Shown: positions 35,942 to 44,440 of the stretch, in pieces
How positions within the stretch are numbered: the first letter of the stretch is position 1
How the letters are laid out: each line of letters starts with the position of its first letter
Source of the DNA: SZUA-100 sp965248135
GTDB lineage: Bacteria > Pseudomonadota > Alphaproteobacteria > Rhizobiales > Rhizobiaceae
NCBI GenBank assembly: GCA_965248135.1
Contig: CBDFIN010000011.1
Coordinates: forward strand, 124,001 to 188,000
DNA: 64,000 nucleotides
Direction of reading: 5' to 3'
The notes under the pieces: generated by a model
What the model was told of the DNA's origin: nothing
Seen by the model: the letters and a program-made list of their open reading frames with translations, nothing else
The model's database searches: none
Made by a program: the position numbers and the translations under genes

Positions 35942-36073
35942 ATGGAGCTGAAGGATCCGGTCGGCCTTGCCGGCCGCGACTATGAAGCCGATATCGAACG
36001 CGGTAAAATCCGCGAATTCGCCCCCGCCATAGTGTGGATGCGTTGTGATTTCAATATTTTAAAGGGAATATAG
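35942..36073 (+). pseudogene. MaoC-like (FAS1-type) dehydratase N-terminal fragment
   Basis: A 43-codon frame starting MELKDPVGLAGRDYEADI, then ERGKIREFAPAI and a stop soon after. GR-x-Y-E-x5-GKIREFA is the opening pattern of the MaoC dehydratase N-terminal (hot-dog) domain, where it is normally followed by GDDNPLY and about 130 more residues. Here the sequence diverges at VWMRCDFNILKGI and ends 2 nt before caiD. AAAGGGAGATTGAAGC before its ATG shows it kept a ribosome site. It looks like the 5' stub left by a deletion; it may now serve only to couple translation to caiD. Confidence 0.65.
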
Positions 36074-36075
36074 AC

Positions 36076-36861
36076 ATGTCTGACAACCCAATCAAAATCC
36101 GCAGGAATGGTGCGATTCTTGAAATTATCCTCGACCGGCCCAAGGCCAATGCGGTGGATCTTGCGACCAGCCGCATCATGGGTGATATATTTTGCGATTA
36201 TCGCGACGATCCTGATTTGCGCGTCGCCATTCTCACCGCTGCGGGAGAAAAATTCTTCTGCCCCGGATGGGACCTTAAGGCCGCCGCCGATGGCGATGCG
36301 GTCGATGGTGATTATGGTGTTGGCGGATTTGGCGGGTTGCAGGAACTGCCTCACATGAACAAGCCGGTGATTTGTGCTGTAAATGGCATTTGCTGTGGCG
36401 GCGGGCTCGAAATCGCCCTGTCATGCGATATCATTCTGGCGGCTGAGCACGCCAGTTTTGCCCTACCTGAAATTCGTTCCGGCACGGTCGCCGATGCGGC
36501 CTCGGTCAAGCTGCCCAAGCGCATTCCTTACCACGTGGCCATGGAGATGCTGTTCACCGGTCGCTGGCTGGATGCCGAAGAGGCGCATCGTTGGGGCTTC
36601 GTCAATCACATCCACCCGGCGAAGGATTTGATGGCCAAAGCCCGTGAGATGGCGACCCTTATTGCATCGGGTCCGCCACTGGTTTTCGCCGCTATCAAAG
36701 AGGTTGTGCGCGAGGCGGAGGACGCCAATTTCCAGGACATGATGAACCGTATCACCAGGCGGCAACTAAAAACGGTCGATACGCTTTACGGTTCTGAAGA
36801 CAATCTCGAAGGTTTCAAAGCATTCGCTGAAAAGCGGGAGCCGGTGTGGAAGGGGCGATGA
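36076..36861 (+). CDS. caiD: crotonobetainyl-CoA hydratase (CaiD-like crotonase)
   Basis: A 261-residue enoyl-CoA hydratase. It tracks E. coli CaiD closely from start to end: RNGAILEIILDRPKANA, the stretch DDPDLRVAILTAAGEKFF, GWDLKAAADG, VGGFGGLQE and the ending FAEKREPVWKGR. Crotonase acids are visible at E112 (GGGLEIAL) and E132 (ALPEIRSG). It would hydrate crotonobetainyl-CoA to L-carnityl-CoA, linking the dehydrogenase and ligase upstream to carnitine dehydrogenase. AAAGGGA lies about 9 nt before the ATG. No CaiB-type CoA transferase gene is present nearby. Confidence 0.88.
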   Translation: MSDNPIKIRRNGAILEIILDRPKANAVDLATSRIMGDIFCDYRDDPDLRVAILTAAGEKFFCPGWDLKAAADGDAVDGDYGVGGFGGLQELPHMNKPVICAVNGICCGGGLEIALSCDIILAAEHASFALPEIRSGTVADAASVKLPKRIPYHVAMEMLFTGRWLDAEEAHRWGFVNHIHPAKDLMAKAREMATLIASGPPLVFAAIKEVVREAEDANFQDMMNRITRRQLKTVDTLYGSEDNLEGFKAFAEKREPVWKGR

Positions 36862-37119
36862 TTGGCGCATTGCAACGCGATGATTGCCAAAATCGTTAGC
36901 GCGACTGCGATGATGTTGCACGGCGATCGCTTGAATGAAAGTTTATCCGCATGGCGCCCGAATGGAGGGATTTTTTCAAAGAAAAATCTCGGGAATTCGG
37001 GTCAGCCCTGAGCATTGCTCATGTGAGGACGGTGATTGAGGCGTTGAAAGCGCCGCAAAGAACCGCCCGCAGCGGAGCAAACTAACAAAATACGTGCAAA
37101 TCGCTTTCAACCGATTGCC

Positions 37120-39900
37120 GTGGATGATGTTGCTTTTTGCTTCCATTTGTTCCTGCTTTGGTCCATAACCGACCGATGCCATCCAAGCGCGAAAAATCTG
37201 CCGGGTTCTCTGAATCGCCGCAAGCCACCCCTTTCCGGTGAGCCGCTCGCCGGTCCGGTATCCAGTTGGGCTGAAGAGATCAGCAAGGAAGCCGAAAAGC
37301 CGCCAGCTAAAAAACCCAAGCAACCACCGAAGCGCGATAGCAAAACACCGTCACGCACGGCGCGCGGCACATCGATGGGCGCAGCAGCCTCGGCGCGCGA
37401 ACGCGCTTCGACCGGCCTTAACCCGGTTTCGGGGCTCGAAGTGCCGCTGGAAGAGGCCGATCAGCTGACGTCGGCGGGCATAACCGCCACGGTCGATGCG
37501 CTTTCCAAACTGATCGAATTTGGCCGCGAGGAAATGCAGGGCGATGTGTGGGCGCCGCATCGGCCGGCCCGGCCGGATAAATCGGAAGGCGGTATTGCCT
37601 TCAAAGTTGTGGCGGATTTTGAACCGAAGGGAGATCAACCCGCGGCGATTAGCGAACTGGTGACTGGGTTGGTCGGCGATCCGGTCAATTCAGAAAAATT
37701 GAAAGAGCACGATACCGAACGCACCCAGGTGCTTTTGGGTGTCACCGGCTCGGGCAAGACTTTCACCATGGCCAAGGTGATTGAGGCAACACAGCGTCCG
37801 GCGCTAATTCTTGCGCCAAACAAAACCCTGGCCGCCCAGCTTTATGGTGAGATGAAATCGTTCTTCCCCGAAAATGCGGTCGAATATTTCGTCTCCTATT
37901 ACGACTACTACCAGCCTGAGGCCTATGTGCCGCGCTCCGATACCTATATCGAAAAGGAATCCAGCGTCAACGAGCAGATTGACCGGATGCGCCATTCGGC
38001 CACCCGCGCCCTGTTGGAACGCGATGATGTTATCATCGTTGCCTCGGTTTCCTGCATTTACGGCATCGGCTCGGTCGAGACCTATACGGCGATGACGTTT
38101 GAAATGAAGATCGGCGACCAGTTGGACCAGCGCCAGTTGCTGGCTGATCTGGTGGCCCAGCAATACCGCCGCTGCGATGCGGATTTTCAACGCGGCTCGT
38201 TCAGGGTACGTGGTGATACGATCGAAATATTTCCCGCTCACCTTGAGGACCGTGCCTGGCGCATTTCGCTATTTGGCGATGACATCGAGCAGATCACCGA
38301 ATTCGACCCGCTGACCGGCCAGAAAACCGCTTCGCTGAAGTCGGTCAAGATTTACGCCAACTCGCATTATGTGACGCCGCGACCAACGCTGCAGCAGGCG
38401 ACCAAGGCGATCAAGAACGAAATGCGCCACCGGCTGGAGGAACTGAACCGGGCGGGACGCTTGCTTGAGGCGCAACGGCTGGAACAACGCACCCGGTTTG
38501 ATCTGGAAATGATCGAGGCAACGGGCGCTTGTGCCGGGATCGAGAATTACTCACGTTATCTAACGGGCCGCAAACCGGGCGAACCGCCGCCGACATTGTT
38601 TGAGTATCTGCCCGACAATGCGCTGGTCTTTACCGATGAAAGCCATGTGACCATCCCCCAGATCGGCGGCATGTATCGGGGCGACTTCCGCCGCAAGGCG
38701 ACTTTGGCCGAATATGGTTTCCGTCTGCCATCCTGCATGGACAACCGGCCCCTGCGGTTTGAGGAATGGGATGCGATGCGGCCGCCAACTGTTTGTGTTT
38801 CTGCGACCCCCGGCCCGTGGGAGATGGGCGAAGCGGGCGGTGTGTTTGCCGAACAGGTTATCCGCCCGACGGGGCTGATCGATCCGCCGGTGGAAATTCG
38901 TCCGGCCAGAAATCAGGTCGATGATCTGATGGACGAGGTCAAGCAGGTAGCGAAGGCGGGTTATCGATGCCTTGTTACCACGCTGACCAAGCGCATGGCG
39001 GAGGATCTCACCGAATATCTGCACGAAAACGATGTCCGCGTGCGCTATATGCATTCTGATATCGACACGCTGGAGCGCATCGAGATTATCCGTGACCTGC
39101 GCCTTGGCACTTTCGATGTGCTGGTCGGTATCAACCTGTTGCGCGAGGGGCTGGATATTCCCGAATGCGCGCTGGTGGCCATTCTTGATGCGGACAAGGA
39201 GGGCTTTTTACGTTCTGAGACCTCACTGGTGCAGACCATTGGCCGGGCGGCGCGCAATATCGATGGCAAGGTCATTTTATACGCCGACAAGATAACCGGT
39301 TCGATGGAACGGGCGATTGCCGAGACCGACCGGCGGCGTGAAAAACAACAGGCCTATAATGTCGCGCACAACATCACACCGGAATCGATCAAGAAAAGTA
39401 TTGGCGATATAATTTCGAGCGCCTATGAAAAAGACCATGTCACCGCCGACATATCCGGTTTTGCTGAAGAGGGTGCCTTGATCGGTAACAATCTGGCGGC
39501 CCATATCGAAGCGTTGGAAAAACGGATGCGTGATGCGGCGGCTGATCTCAACTTTGAGGAAGCCGCTCGTCTGCGCGATGAAATCAAGCGGTTGCAGGAG
39601 ACCGAGTTGCTGGTCGCTGATGATCCGCTGGCGCGCAATGTGGGGATTGAGAACACAAGAGCGCGGCGTAAGGGTGAGGCCAAAAGGGGAAAACAAATCG
39701 CTGGCCAAGCCGTGGGCGAGAAAAAACCATCGCTGTTCCGCAAGAACACGCTTGATGAGATGACGGTGGGGCGAACGGAGAAACCGCTGGCTAATTCACC
39801 GGCTGTGCTTGGCGACGAGCCAGATTTTGTCCGGCCACAAAAGCCATCGCAGGGTGGCCGATCACGCCGACCGGGCAAAACAGGTAGACCTGGGCGATAG
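37120..39900 (+). CDS. uvrB: excinuclease ABC subunit UvrB, with apparent 5' frameshift
   Basis: UvrB of nucleotide excision repair. Walker A LLGVTGSGKTFT, the Y-containing beta-hairpin region (VSYYDYYQPEAYVPRSDTYI), helicase motifs (FTDESH, TLTKRMAE, QTIGRAARN) and a UVR motif (RMRDAAADLNFEEAARLRDEI) near the end are all present, so the protein core is intact. The 5' end is not. ATG 37176 opens MPSKREKSAGFSESPQA in another frame, as expected for this lineage, and reads into TGA at 37239. The continuation LSGEPLAGPVSSWAEEI is in the main frame. One extra base between about 37215 and 37235 explains this. The GTG at 37120 is only the formal frame limit. Confidence 0.9.
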   Translation: MDDVAFCFHLFLLWSITDRCHPSAKNLPGSLNRRKPPLSGEPLAGPVSSWAEEISKEAEKPPAKKPKQPPKRDSKTPSRTARGTSMGAAASARERASTGLNPVSGLEVPLEEADQLTSAGITATVDALSKLIEFGREEMQGDVWAPHRPARPDKSEGGIAFKVVADFEPKGDQPAAISELVTGLVGDPVNSEKLKEHDTERTQVLLGVTGSGKTFTMAKVIEATQRPALILAPNKTLAAQLYGEMKSFFPENAVEYFVSYYDYYQPEAYVPRSDTYIEKESSVNEQIDRMRHSATRALLERDDVIIVASVSCIYGIGSVETYTAMTFEMKIGDQLDQRQLLADLVAQQYRRCDADFQRGSFRVRGDTIEIFPAHLEDRAWRISLFGDDIEQITEFDPLTGQKTASLKSVKIYANSHYVTPRPTLQQATKAIKNEMRHRLEELNRAGRLLEAQRLEQRTRFDLEMIEATGACAGIENYSRYLTGRKPGEPPPTLFEYLPDNALVFTDESHVTIPQIGGMYRGDFRRKATLAEYGFRLPSCMDNRPLRFEEWDAMRPPTVCVSATPGPWEMGEAGGVFAEQVIRPTGLIDPPVEIRPARNQVDDLMDEVKQVAKAGYRCLVTTLTKRMAEDLTEYLHENDVRVRYMHSDIDTLERIEIIRDLRLGTFDVLVGINLLREGLDIPECALVAILDADKEGFLRSETSLVQTIGRAARNIDGKVILYADKITGSMERAIAETDRRREKQQAYNVAHNITPESIKKSIGDIISSAYEKDHVTADISGFAEEGALIGNNLAAHIEALEKRMRDAAADLNFEEAARLRDEIKRLQETELLVADDPLARNVGIENTRARRKGEAKRGKQIAGQAVGEKKPSLFRKNTLDEMTVGRTEKPLANSPAVLGDEPDFVRPQKPSQGGRSRRPGKTGRPGR

Positions 39901-39994
39901 CTGAAATCAAATGTTGATGACCATGTGAGGAAGAAGTTGACCGGCCGCCAGGGCAACCGGCGCTTTGCTGAAAGGAAAGGCCCGTTGGCGGGGT

Positions 39995-40666
39995 TCAGCT
40001 TCTCGAGACGATGTGGTCGCCACCTATACCGCCGAGCGAATGAAACAGGCCACCGGTGTTGTTGACCCCAAACTTTTTTAGCAGTTTTGCCCGGTAGACC
40101 TCGACGGTGCGATAGGACAAATCCAGTTTTAGCGCGATTTCCTTGCTGGTAAGACCGTCGGCCAGCAACGAAATTATTTCTCGCTCGCGCCGTGTCAATG
40201 GCAGGTAGGGTCTGGTCTCCGATAAATCGGCAAAACTCCACACCGCGCGCATCAACGGGTCGTCAGGGGTAAACGAGTGGCCGCGCACCCGGCACCAAAA
40301 CAATGTTCCATCCTTGCGCGCCATAATCCGCTCATCCCAGTAGGTATTGGTTTCCCGCAATTGCGCCACGCCCCGGTCGCGGATATTCACGAATTCCTCT
40401 TCGGTAGGATAAAGCACTGCAAATAATTGGTTTTTCAGCTCATGCAGGTCGTGGCCAAACATTTCGGCAAAGGCGATATTGTAGTCCTTGATGACCCGGT
40501 TCTCGGTCAGCACGAGGCCTACCGGCGCGTAGGTGTAAGCCAATTCGGCGAATTCGCCACGTTTGTAGCAGTCATCTATACGTATTTTCACAACCTTGCC
40601 AAGAACGCACTTGTCTGGAACTGTGTCATCTGTCGATAAAGTAGACGACAGGACCGTCGGACGCAA
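39995..40666 (-). CDS. PAS domain LuxR-family transcriptional regulator
   Basis: A 223-residue regulator with one PAS domain (about 40-145, TYAPVGLVLTENRVIKDYN, then RKDGTLFWCRVRG) and a C-terminal LuxR/FixJ-type HTH (about 155-215, LTRREREIISLLADGLTSKEIALKL, shown here in part). The first codon of the longest frame is TTG; the real start may lie a few codons further in. It is divergent from an ABC importer operon beginning 38 nt away, so it likely controls uptake. The PAS domain could bind the imported, probably small aromatic or amide-like, ligand (inference). Confidence 0.82.
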   Translation of the reverse strand: MRPTVLSSTLSTDDTVPDKCVLGKVVKIRIDDCYKRGEFAELAYTYAPVGLVLTENRVIKDYNIAFAEMFGHDLHELKNQLFAVLYPTEEEFVNIRDRGVAQLRETNTYWDERIMARKDGTLFWCRVRGHSFTPDDPLMRAVWSFADLSETRPYLPLTRREREIISLLADGLTSKEIALKLDLSYRTVEVYRAKLLKKFGVNNTGGLFHSLGGIGGDHIVSRS

Positions 40667-40703
40667 CGTCTAGCCGGCCTGTCCTGACTAGGGAGTTTTA
40701 GCC

Positions 40704-41900
40704 ATGAAATCGATTGTCAAACTGATCGGTTCGGCCATTGCGGGTGTCGCCATTGCTGGTGCGGCTTATGCGGCGGACCCGATCAAGATAGCACTCGTCC
40801 ACGGGATTTCGGGACACACGTTTGAAGTGTTTTCCAAGCAGGCCCAAACGGGTTTTGAAATGGGCATGGAATATGCCACCAACGGCACCATGATGGTCAA
40901 TGGCCGTCCGATCGAAATCATCCGCAAGGACACCCAGTTCAAGCCTGATGTGGCGCGCGCCGTGTTGGCCGAAGCCTATGGCGACGATGATGTGCTTTTA
41001 GCGGTCGGGGCGACCTCATCGGGCGTCACCAAGGGACTGCTGCCCATTGCCGAGGAGTATGAGAAAATTCTGATCATTGAACCGGCTGTAGCAGATTCGC
41101 TCACCGGAGCGGATTCCAACCGTTATATTTTCAAAACCTCCCGCAACAGTTCGATGGATATGCAGGCCCAGGCGCTGGCATTGAAACCGGACAGCAACCT
41201 TTTCGTTGCAACATTGGCCGAAGACTACGCGTTTGGCCAGGATGGCATCAAGGCATTCAAAGCAGCGCTTGAAGGCTCTGGCGCCACCGTGGTAGCCGAG
41301 GAATATGTGCCGCTAAAAACAACCGATTTCACGGCAGCGACCGAACGTATGTTCAACGCTTTAAAGGATAAGCAAGGTCGCAAGGTTATTTTGATCTACG
41401 TCGCCGGTGGCGGTGATCCGATGGGCAAGATCAAGGCCATGCAGCCGGAGCGTCACGGTATCGAAATATCGACCGGCGGTCATATATTACCGGTCCTGCC
41501 GACTTATAAACGGGTGCCGGGTATGGAAGGCGCCGTTTACTATTATTACGAAAGCTATGATAACCCGGTGAACAAATGGCTGGTGGGCGAGCACCAAAAA
41601 CGCTTCAATTCGCCGCCGGATTTCTTCACTGCCGGCGGTATGGCCGCTGCAATTGCGGTGGTAAAGGCCATCGAGACCGCCAAAACGCTGGATACCGAAG
41701 GGCTGATTTCTGCCATGGAAGGTATGAGTTGGCAAACACCTAAAGGCACGATGACTTTCAGGCCCGAAGACCACCAGGCACTGCAATCGATGGTCCATTT
41801 CAAGATCAAGGTTGACGATAATGTCAAGTGGGCCATTCCCGAGTTGGTGCGCATCATCAAGCCCGAAGAAATGAACATTCCTATCGGTCGCAATAATTAA
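40704..41900 (+). CDS. ABC transporter substrate-binding protein, branched-chain amino acid/amide type
   Basis: A 398-residue periplasmic binding protein of type 1 (HAAT family). Signal peptide at residues 1-23 (MKSIVKLIGSAIAGVAIAGA, then AYA-AD). Mature domain begins PIKIALVHGISGHTFEVFSK and carries AVGATSSGVTKGLLPIAEE. AGGGAG lies about 8 nt before the ATG. It is first in an operon of two ATPases and two permeases, followed by a hydrolase. The ligand is unknown; the family covers leucine-type amino acids, urea and short amides, and aromatic acids. Confidence 0.9.
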   Translation: MKSIVKLIGSAIAGVAIAGAAYAADPIKIALVHGISGHTFEVFSKQAQTGFEMGMEYATNGTMMVNGRPIEIIRKDTQFKPDVARAVLAEAYGDDDVLLAVGATSSGVTKGLLPIAEEYEKILIIEPAVADSLTGADSNRYIFKTSRNSSMDMQAQALALKPDSNLFVATLAEDYAFGQDGIKAFKAALEGSGATVVAEEYVPLKTTDFTAATERMFNALKDKQGRKVILIYVAGGGDPMGKIKAMQPERHGIEISTGGHILPVLPTYKRVPGMEGAVYYYYESYDNPVNKWLVGEHQKRFNSPPDFFTAGGMAAAIAVVKAIETAKTLDTEGLISAMEGMSWQTPKGTMTFRPEDHQALQSMVHFKIKVDDNVKWAIPELVRIIKPEEMNIPIGRNN

Positions 41901-41964
41901 TCGCAAACCCGTTCCGGCCCTTCCTCGGGGGTCGGGAAATCTTGTCATAACCGGGTGATATCCC

Positions 41965-42729
41965 ATGACCCATCCATCGCTGATCACCGAGGATTTGACC
42001 ATCCATTTCGGCGGCCATGTGGCGGTTGACAGGGTTTCCTGCGCCTTTCGCCCTGGCGAATTGACGGTAATTGTCGGCCCCAATGGGGCTGGAAAAACTA
42101 CCTATTTCAATCTGATTTCCGGCCAGTTGACCGCAAGTGAAGGCCGGGTTTTGAAAGATGGCATCGAACTCTCCAAAATGTCGCCCTCCACCCGCGCCCG
42201 CCATGGCATCGGGCGCGCCTTTCAATTGACCAATCTGTTTCCACAACTCACGGTACTGGAGAACATCCGGCTGGCTGTTCAGGCCCATTCCGGCGATGGC
42301 TGGCGGCTGATCAAACCGGTTGCAAGCTTTACCGAATTAACGGCGCGGGCCGAACGTTATCTTGAAGCGACTAAGCTGATTGAGGTTGCGCGGCTTCCTG
42401 CCGCGGCACTGTCACATGGCGACCAGCGCAAGCTTGAAGTGGCGCTGCTGATGGCGATGGAACCCGATATCTATATGTTCGACGAGCCAACCGCCGGCAT
42501 GTCGCTGGATCATGCGCCCGATGTTCTGGATCTGATTGCCGAGATCAAACACGACCATACCAAAACAGTGTTGTTGGTTGAACACAAGATGGATGTTGTG
42601 CGCGCTTTGGCCGACCGCATCATCGTGCTGCACAATGGTGAACTCTTGGCTGACGGCCTTCCCGAGGAGGTGATGAGCAGCCAGATCGTGCGAGATGTCT
42701 ATCTTGGAAAATCGGGGGAAACGGCATGA
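41965..42729 (+). CDS. ABC transporter ATP-binding protein, LivG type
   Basis: A 254-residue ATPase. Walker A GPNGAGKTTYF near residue 35, a signature region degenerate as ALSHGDQRKLEVALL (LSHGDQ in place of LSGGQ, common in LivG), and Walker B MFDEPTAGMS. GVGRAFQ-like GIGRAFQLTNLFP matches LivG. It follows the binding-protein gene after 64 nt and overlaps the second ATPase by ATGA. Energises uptake through the two permeases downstream. Confidence 0.93.
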   Translation: MTHPSLITEDLTIHFGGHVAVDRVSCAFRPGELTVIVGPNGAGKTTYFNLISGQLTASEGRVLKDGIELSKMSPSTRARHGIGRAFQLTNLFPQLTVLENIRLAVQAHSGDGWRLIKPVASFTELTARAERYLEATKLIEVARLPAAALSHGDQRKLEVALLMAMEPDIYMFDEPTAGMSLDHAPDVLDLIAEIKHDHTKTVLLVEHKMDVVRALADRIIVLHNGELLADGLPEEVMSSQIVRDVYLGKSGETA

Positions 42730-43430
42730 GCTTGCTTTCGCTTCGGACCATGAGAACCAATATCGGGCAGTACGCTGTATTGCATGATGTGTCGCTGGAG
42801 GTTCCGGAGCGCGGTGTGTTTGTGCTTTTGGGACGCAATGGCGCTGGTAAAACGACGACGCTGCGCTCGATCATGGGTCTGTGGAAGCCCTCGCCCGGTT
42901 CGGTCAGCTTTCGCGGAGAGGATATTACCGGCCTCCATACCGCCGACATCGCCCGTCGAGGCATCGCCTTTGTGCCGGAAAACATGGGTATATTTGGCGG
43001 CCTAACGGTGGAAGAAAATCTTGTTCTGGCCACCCGAACCGGCAGATTTGACCAGGCGAGGCTGGCGCGGGTCTATGGCCTTTTTCCTGCGCTGGAAACC
43101 TTTTGGACCAAGCAGGCGTGGTCCTTGTCGGGCGGGCAAAAGCAGATGCTCGCGGTTGCAAGGGCGATCATCGAACAACGTGATCTGATTTTGATTGATG
43201 AACCGACCAAGGGGCTGGCGCCGTCGGTCATTGATGCGATGGCCGACGCGTTTCGCGAAATTGCCGAAGCCACGACAATCCTGCTGGTTGAGCAAAATTT
43301 TCAGTTTGCTAGGTCGCTCGGCCATGACATGGCGGTCATTGACGACGGGCGCATCGCACATGCCGGCACAATGGCCGATTTCGCCGCCGACCGGGAACTA
43401 CAGGACCGGCTATTGAGCCTTTCGGCATAG
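42726..43430 (+). CDS. ABC transporter ATP-binding protein, LivF type
   Basis: A 234-residue ATPase, second of the pair. Walker A GRNGAGKTTTLRSI, signature LSGGQKQMLAVARA, Walker B LILIDEPTKGLAP, and the switch histidine region replaced by LLVEQNFQ as in LivF. ATG overlaps the stop of the LivG-type gene (ATGA). The permease gene starts 7 nt after its stop. Confidence 0.93.
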   Translation: MSLLSLRTMRTNIGQYAVLHDVSLEVPERGVFVLLGRNGAGKTTTLRSIMGLWKPSPGSVSFRGEDITGLHTADIARRGIAFVPENMGIFGGLTVEENLVLATRTGRFDQARLARVYGLFPALETFWTKQAWSLSGGQKQMLAVARAIIEQRDLILIDEPTKGLAPSVIDAMADAFREIAEATTILLVEQNFQFARSLGHDMAVIDDGRIAHAGTMADFAADRELQDRLLSLSA

Positions 43431-43437
43431 GGGTGAA

Positions 43438-44433
43438 TTGATGAGCAGCATAGGCGATAAATTGACAAGCATCGGCGGGGTGAACTTATTGCCGGTAGCC
43501 TTGGCGGCGGTGGCCTTTGTGCTCATTGGAGTGCCTTCCTCGTGGGTTACGCTAACGGTTGCGGGCCTGGCCATGGGGATGATGATCTTTTTGATGGCTT
43601 CCGGGCTTTCGCTGGTCTTCGGGCTGATGGATGTGCTGAATTTTGGTCATTCCGCCTTTGTCAGCTTCGGGGCTTTTGTTGCCGCCAGCGTGCTTGCCTA
43701 TTTCAGCGGCTGGCTTGGCGCCGACAGTATATTCCTCAACGTTGCGGCGCTGTTTTTGGCTATCGTGGCCGCCATCCTGTTCGGTTTGGCGGCAGGCTGG
43801 TTTTTTGAAACGGTGATCATCAGACCTGTCTACAAGGATCATCTTCGGCAAATCCTGATCACCATGGGGGCGTTGATCGTCGCCGAGCAGATTATTCTTG
43901 CGGTGTGGGGCGGCACGCCAATGACCGTGCTGCGGCCACAGTTTCTGGAAGGCTCGTTTTTGATCGGTGACGTGACTGTTGAGATCTACCGCTTTTTCGC
44001 CTTCCTGCTTGGGTTATCGGTCTATGTTGGGCTGTATCTAACGCTCAACCGTACTCGCATCGGGCTGTTGATTCGCGCCGGCGTTGAAAACCGCGAGATG
44101 GTTGAGGCGCTCGGTTTTCGGATCGACCGGCTGTTTGTCGGGGTATTCATGCTGGGTTCCGCCCTTGCCGCGATGGGCGGGGCGATGTGGGCGGGGTATG
44201 AAACGCTGATTACCCCGGCGCTCGGCAGCGAAATGATGATTGTCGTCTTCATCGTGGTGATCATAGGCGGGCTTGGTTCCATTGAAGGTACATTGCTGGG
44301 CGCCATCATGGTGGGTCTGGTGGCCAATTATGTCGGTTTTCTTGCGCCCAAACTGGCGCTGGCATCAAACATGATATTGATGATGGCTATTCTCATGTGG
44401 CGGCCCAGCGGTCTTAGACCGGCGGTCAAGTGA
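43438..44433 (+). CDS. ABC transporter permease, LivH type
   Basis: A 331-residue inner-membrane permease with about eight to nine hydrophobic segments. LivH-type text is visible: MASGLSLVFGLMDVLNFGHSA near residue 50 and GLGSIEGTLLGAIMVGL near residue 280 (coupling-helix region). GGGGTGA lies before the ATG. Forms the translocation channel with the LivM-type protein that starts 7 nt downstream. Confidence 0.93.
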   Translation: MMSSIGDKLTSIGGVNLLPVALAAVAFVLIGVPSSWVTLTVAGLAMGMMIFLMASGLSLVFGLMDVLNFGHSAFVSFGAFVAASVLAYFSGWLGADSIFLNVAALFLAIVAAILFGLAAGWFFETVIIRPVYKDHLRQILITMGALIVAEQIILAVWGGTPMTVLRPQFLEGSFLIGDVTVEIYRFFAFLLGLSVYVGLYLTLNRTRIGLLIRAGVENREMVEALGFRIDRLFVGVFMLGSALAAMGGAMWAGYETLITPALGSEMMIVVFIVVIIGGLGSIEGTLLGAIMVGLVANYVGFLAPKLALASNMILMMAILMWRPSGLRPAVK

Positions 44434-44440
44434 GGTAGCG

